64,000 bases of DNA from Iningainema tapete BLCC-T55 (GTDB lineage: Bacteria; Cyanobacteriota; Cyanobacteriia; Cyanobacteriales; Nostocaceae), in the NCBI RefSeq assembly GCF_014698965.1, contig NZ_JACXAE010000101.1:1-64000 (forward strand), read 5' to 3'. Within the stretch, counting starts at the first letter, position 1. The number at the start of each line of letters is the position of its first letter. The notes under the pieces were generated by a model. That model ran no database searches and was not told the DNA's origin. It worked only from the letters and a program-made list of their open reading frames with translations. Shown in pieces: positions 62,624 through 64,000 of this stretch. The translations under genes were made by a program, and so were the position numbers.

Positions 62624-64000
62624 TTAATGCAATAATTCTTCTACTTGGTGCTGAGTCCACAAGGTTCTGTACAGCCCTGACTGTTTTACCAATTCTGTAT
62701 GAGTACCTATTTGCACAATTTCACCTTTATCCATCACAAAAATTCGGTCTGCCGTTGCCGCTGCTGAAAGTTGGTGAGTGATGAAAACCACAGTTTTACG
62801 TTTTACATCACGGTTGAAATTTTTGAGAATATTTGTAGCGGTTTGATTATCAACACTGGAAAGAGCATCGTCCAAAATTAATACAGGAGCATTGACTAAC
62901 ATTGCCCTAGCTAAGGCAGTACGTTGTCGTTGTCCACCAGAAAGGGTAATACCACGTTCACCGACGATGGTTTGATATTTTTGGGGAAAATTGATAATTT
63001 CTGAATCAATCTGTGCTAGTTTAGCAGCAGATTCTACTTGTTGTTGATCGCTAACAGGATCTCCGTAGCGAATGTTATTTTTGATAGTGGTACTAAAGAG
63101 AAAGCTGTCTTGAGGAACGTAGGCGATCGCACTACGTAAATCGGCTAAATTAATTTTAGTAATATCTACCCCATCCAAAAATAACTGCCCTGGCTCAATA
63201 TCTAACAATCGAGGCAAAGCATTTGCCAGGGTTGACTTCCCTGAACCAATTGCCCCCACAATTGCCACAGTTTCTCCCGCCGCAATGGTAAAGTTAACGT
63301 TAACTAAAGCTGGTGAGGCGGTTCCAGGGTAAGTGAAAGTCAAGTTTTTTGCTTTCAGTTCCCCTTTGACAACATCTTGTGGCATTGAGTGCTGGTCTAC
63401 TGTATCTTTGATTTTGGGAGTAACAGTGAGTATCGACTCAATGCGATCGACACTAACTTCACCGCGCTGGTAAGTAGTAATTGTAAATCCTAATAAAGCG
63501 GTAGGAAAAACCAAATTTTGAACATAAATCAGTAATTTGACAAAATCGCCAACAGCAAGATTTCCATTCTCAATCCGGCTAGCCCCCAGCCAAATTAATA
63601 CTAAAGAACTAACTGAAGCTAACCCAGTAATTAGTGGAAACAGAGTATTTCTAGTCTTTGCTAGTTTCAAGTTAGCAGATAATAGGTGCTGATTTTTTTC
63701 TGCAAAAGCATGACGCTCGTTTTTCTCTTGAGCATAAATTTTAATTAGAGAAATTCCACTAATGTCCTCTTGAATCAGTTCACTGATTTCCGAAAGATTT
63801 TCTTGCACTGCTAACTGTTGTATGCGGAGATGATCGCTAAATAAATGCACCAACAAGAACATCAATGGATATACGCCAAGAGCTGCCAATGTTAGGTCTA
63901 CACTAATAGCTAGCATGACTGGCAAAGTTAGAGCATAGGCAAATATCGTATTTGCCAAACTGAGTACAGCGAAACCTAACAACCTGCGAATGTTGTCTAC
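62624..64000 (-). CDS. ABC exporter, fused permease-ATPase (5' end outside window)
   Basis: About 459 residues of a type I exporter are visible. The frame stays open to the window edge (VDNIRRLLGFAV), so the true start is beyond 64000. The membrane domain is followed by the nucleotide-binding domain with Walker A GAIGSGKST, signature LSGGQRQR, Walker B VLILDDALSSVD (Asp in place of the usual Glu after the Walker B Asp) and the H-loop THQ. The Glu-to-Asp change means a degenerate catalytic site, as in heterodimeric exporters, so a partner subunit is likely next to it outside the window. Confidence 0.85.
   Translation of the reverse strand, partial: VDNIRRLLGFAVLSLANTIFAYALTLPVMLAISVDLTLAALGVYPLMFLLVHLFSDHLRIQQLAVQENLSEISELIQEDISGISLIKIYAQEKNERHAFAEKNQHLLSANLKLAKTRNTLFPLITGLASVSSLVLIWLGASRIENGNLAVGDFVKLLIYVQNLVFPTALLGFTITTYQRGEVSVDRIESILTVTPKIKDTVDQHSMPQDVVKGELKAKNLTFTYPGTASPALVNVNFTIAAGETVAIVGAIGSGKSTLANALPRLLDIEPGQLFLDGVDITKINLADLRSAIAYVPQDSFLFSTTIKNNIRYGDPVSDQQQVESAAKLAQIDSEIINFPQKYQTIVGERGITLSGGQRQRTALARAMLVNAPVLILDDALSSVDNQTATNILKNFNRDVKRKTVVFITHQLSAAATADRIFVMDKGEIVQIGTHTELVKQSGLYRTLWTQHQVEELLH

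Overview
The window reads as chromosome of a filamentous, Nostoc-like cyanobacterium. The HIP1 octamer GCGATCGC recurs throughout. There are two tandem high-light-inducible (Hli) genes, a PAM68-type photosystem II assembly gene beside rpsO, cyanophycin metabolism genes, a NifJ, an RRM-type RNA-binding protein and several pentapeptide-repeat proteins. Dispersed palindromes of the GTAGAGACG...CGTCTCTAC type are scattered in almost every gap. No rRNA, tRNA, CRISPR array or intact transposase was recognised.

Layout. 1-2.6 kb is a small gene graveyard: a serine-hydrolase-like gene with three in-frame stops, a histidine-kinase tail and a TPR scrap. 1.8-9.98 kb holds two PD-(D/E)XK-type proteins, an ABC exporter, a TetR regulator divergent from a Rieske oxygenase/AbrB-type membrane protein operon with a perfect 24-bp operator palindrome, a papain-fold toxin with a probable immunity protein, and a DUF1838 protein. 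10-18.8 kb holds a VOC protein, an operon with an asparagine-synthetase-like protein lacking the glutaminase cysteine, pentapeptide proteins, an RNA-binding protein and an FAD oxidoreductase. 18.9-24.4 kb is a cyanophycin locus (CphA2-type synthetase, small conserved protein, cyanophycinase) followed by a GH13 enzyme. 24.5-31.5 kb combines dUTPase, an Mrr-type nuclease, a GNAT-PIN protein overlapping an ASCH protein, a thymidylate-synthase-like protein with an MtrA-like N-domain and a purple acid phosphatase: a nucleic-acid-centred, possibly defensive island. 32.5-43.9 kb is mostly housekeeping (rpsO, PAM68, aroF, nifJ, second GH13, DUF1823, acylphosphatase) plus a broken FAD/metallo-beta-lactamase fusion.

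44.0-49.0 kb holds a nitrate/bicarbonate-type ABC transporter (permease, binding protein, ATPase) and a universal stress protein. Each unit is preceded by what looks like a ydaO/yuaA (cyclic-di-AMP) riboswitch. 49.3-53.7 kb is a tight five-gene operon: coiled-coil protein, BON/OmpA-like membrane protein, Ras-like small GTPase, small sensor-like protein and histidine kinase. This is the best candidate for a poorly described signalling system. 53.7-58.2 kb has the tandem Hli genes under an HLR1 (RpaB) box, a 1043-aa membrane protein with seven internal repeats, and an orphan multicore graspetide precursor with five perfectly spaced TTxxxxEE cores. 58.3-64 kb has a PAS-GAF histidine kinase, an UPF0175 remnant, SurE, a coiled-coil protein, a sugar transferase and an ABC exporter running off the edge.

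Two themes cut across the window. First, the GTAGAGACG palindromes sit inside coding sequence as VETxxxxSLQ-like peptides in three proteins, and they supply the stop codon of several others. Second, there is ongoing gene decay by nonsense mutation and deletion.
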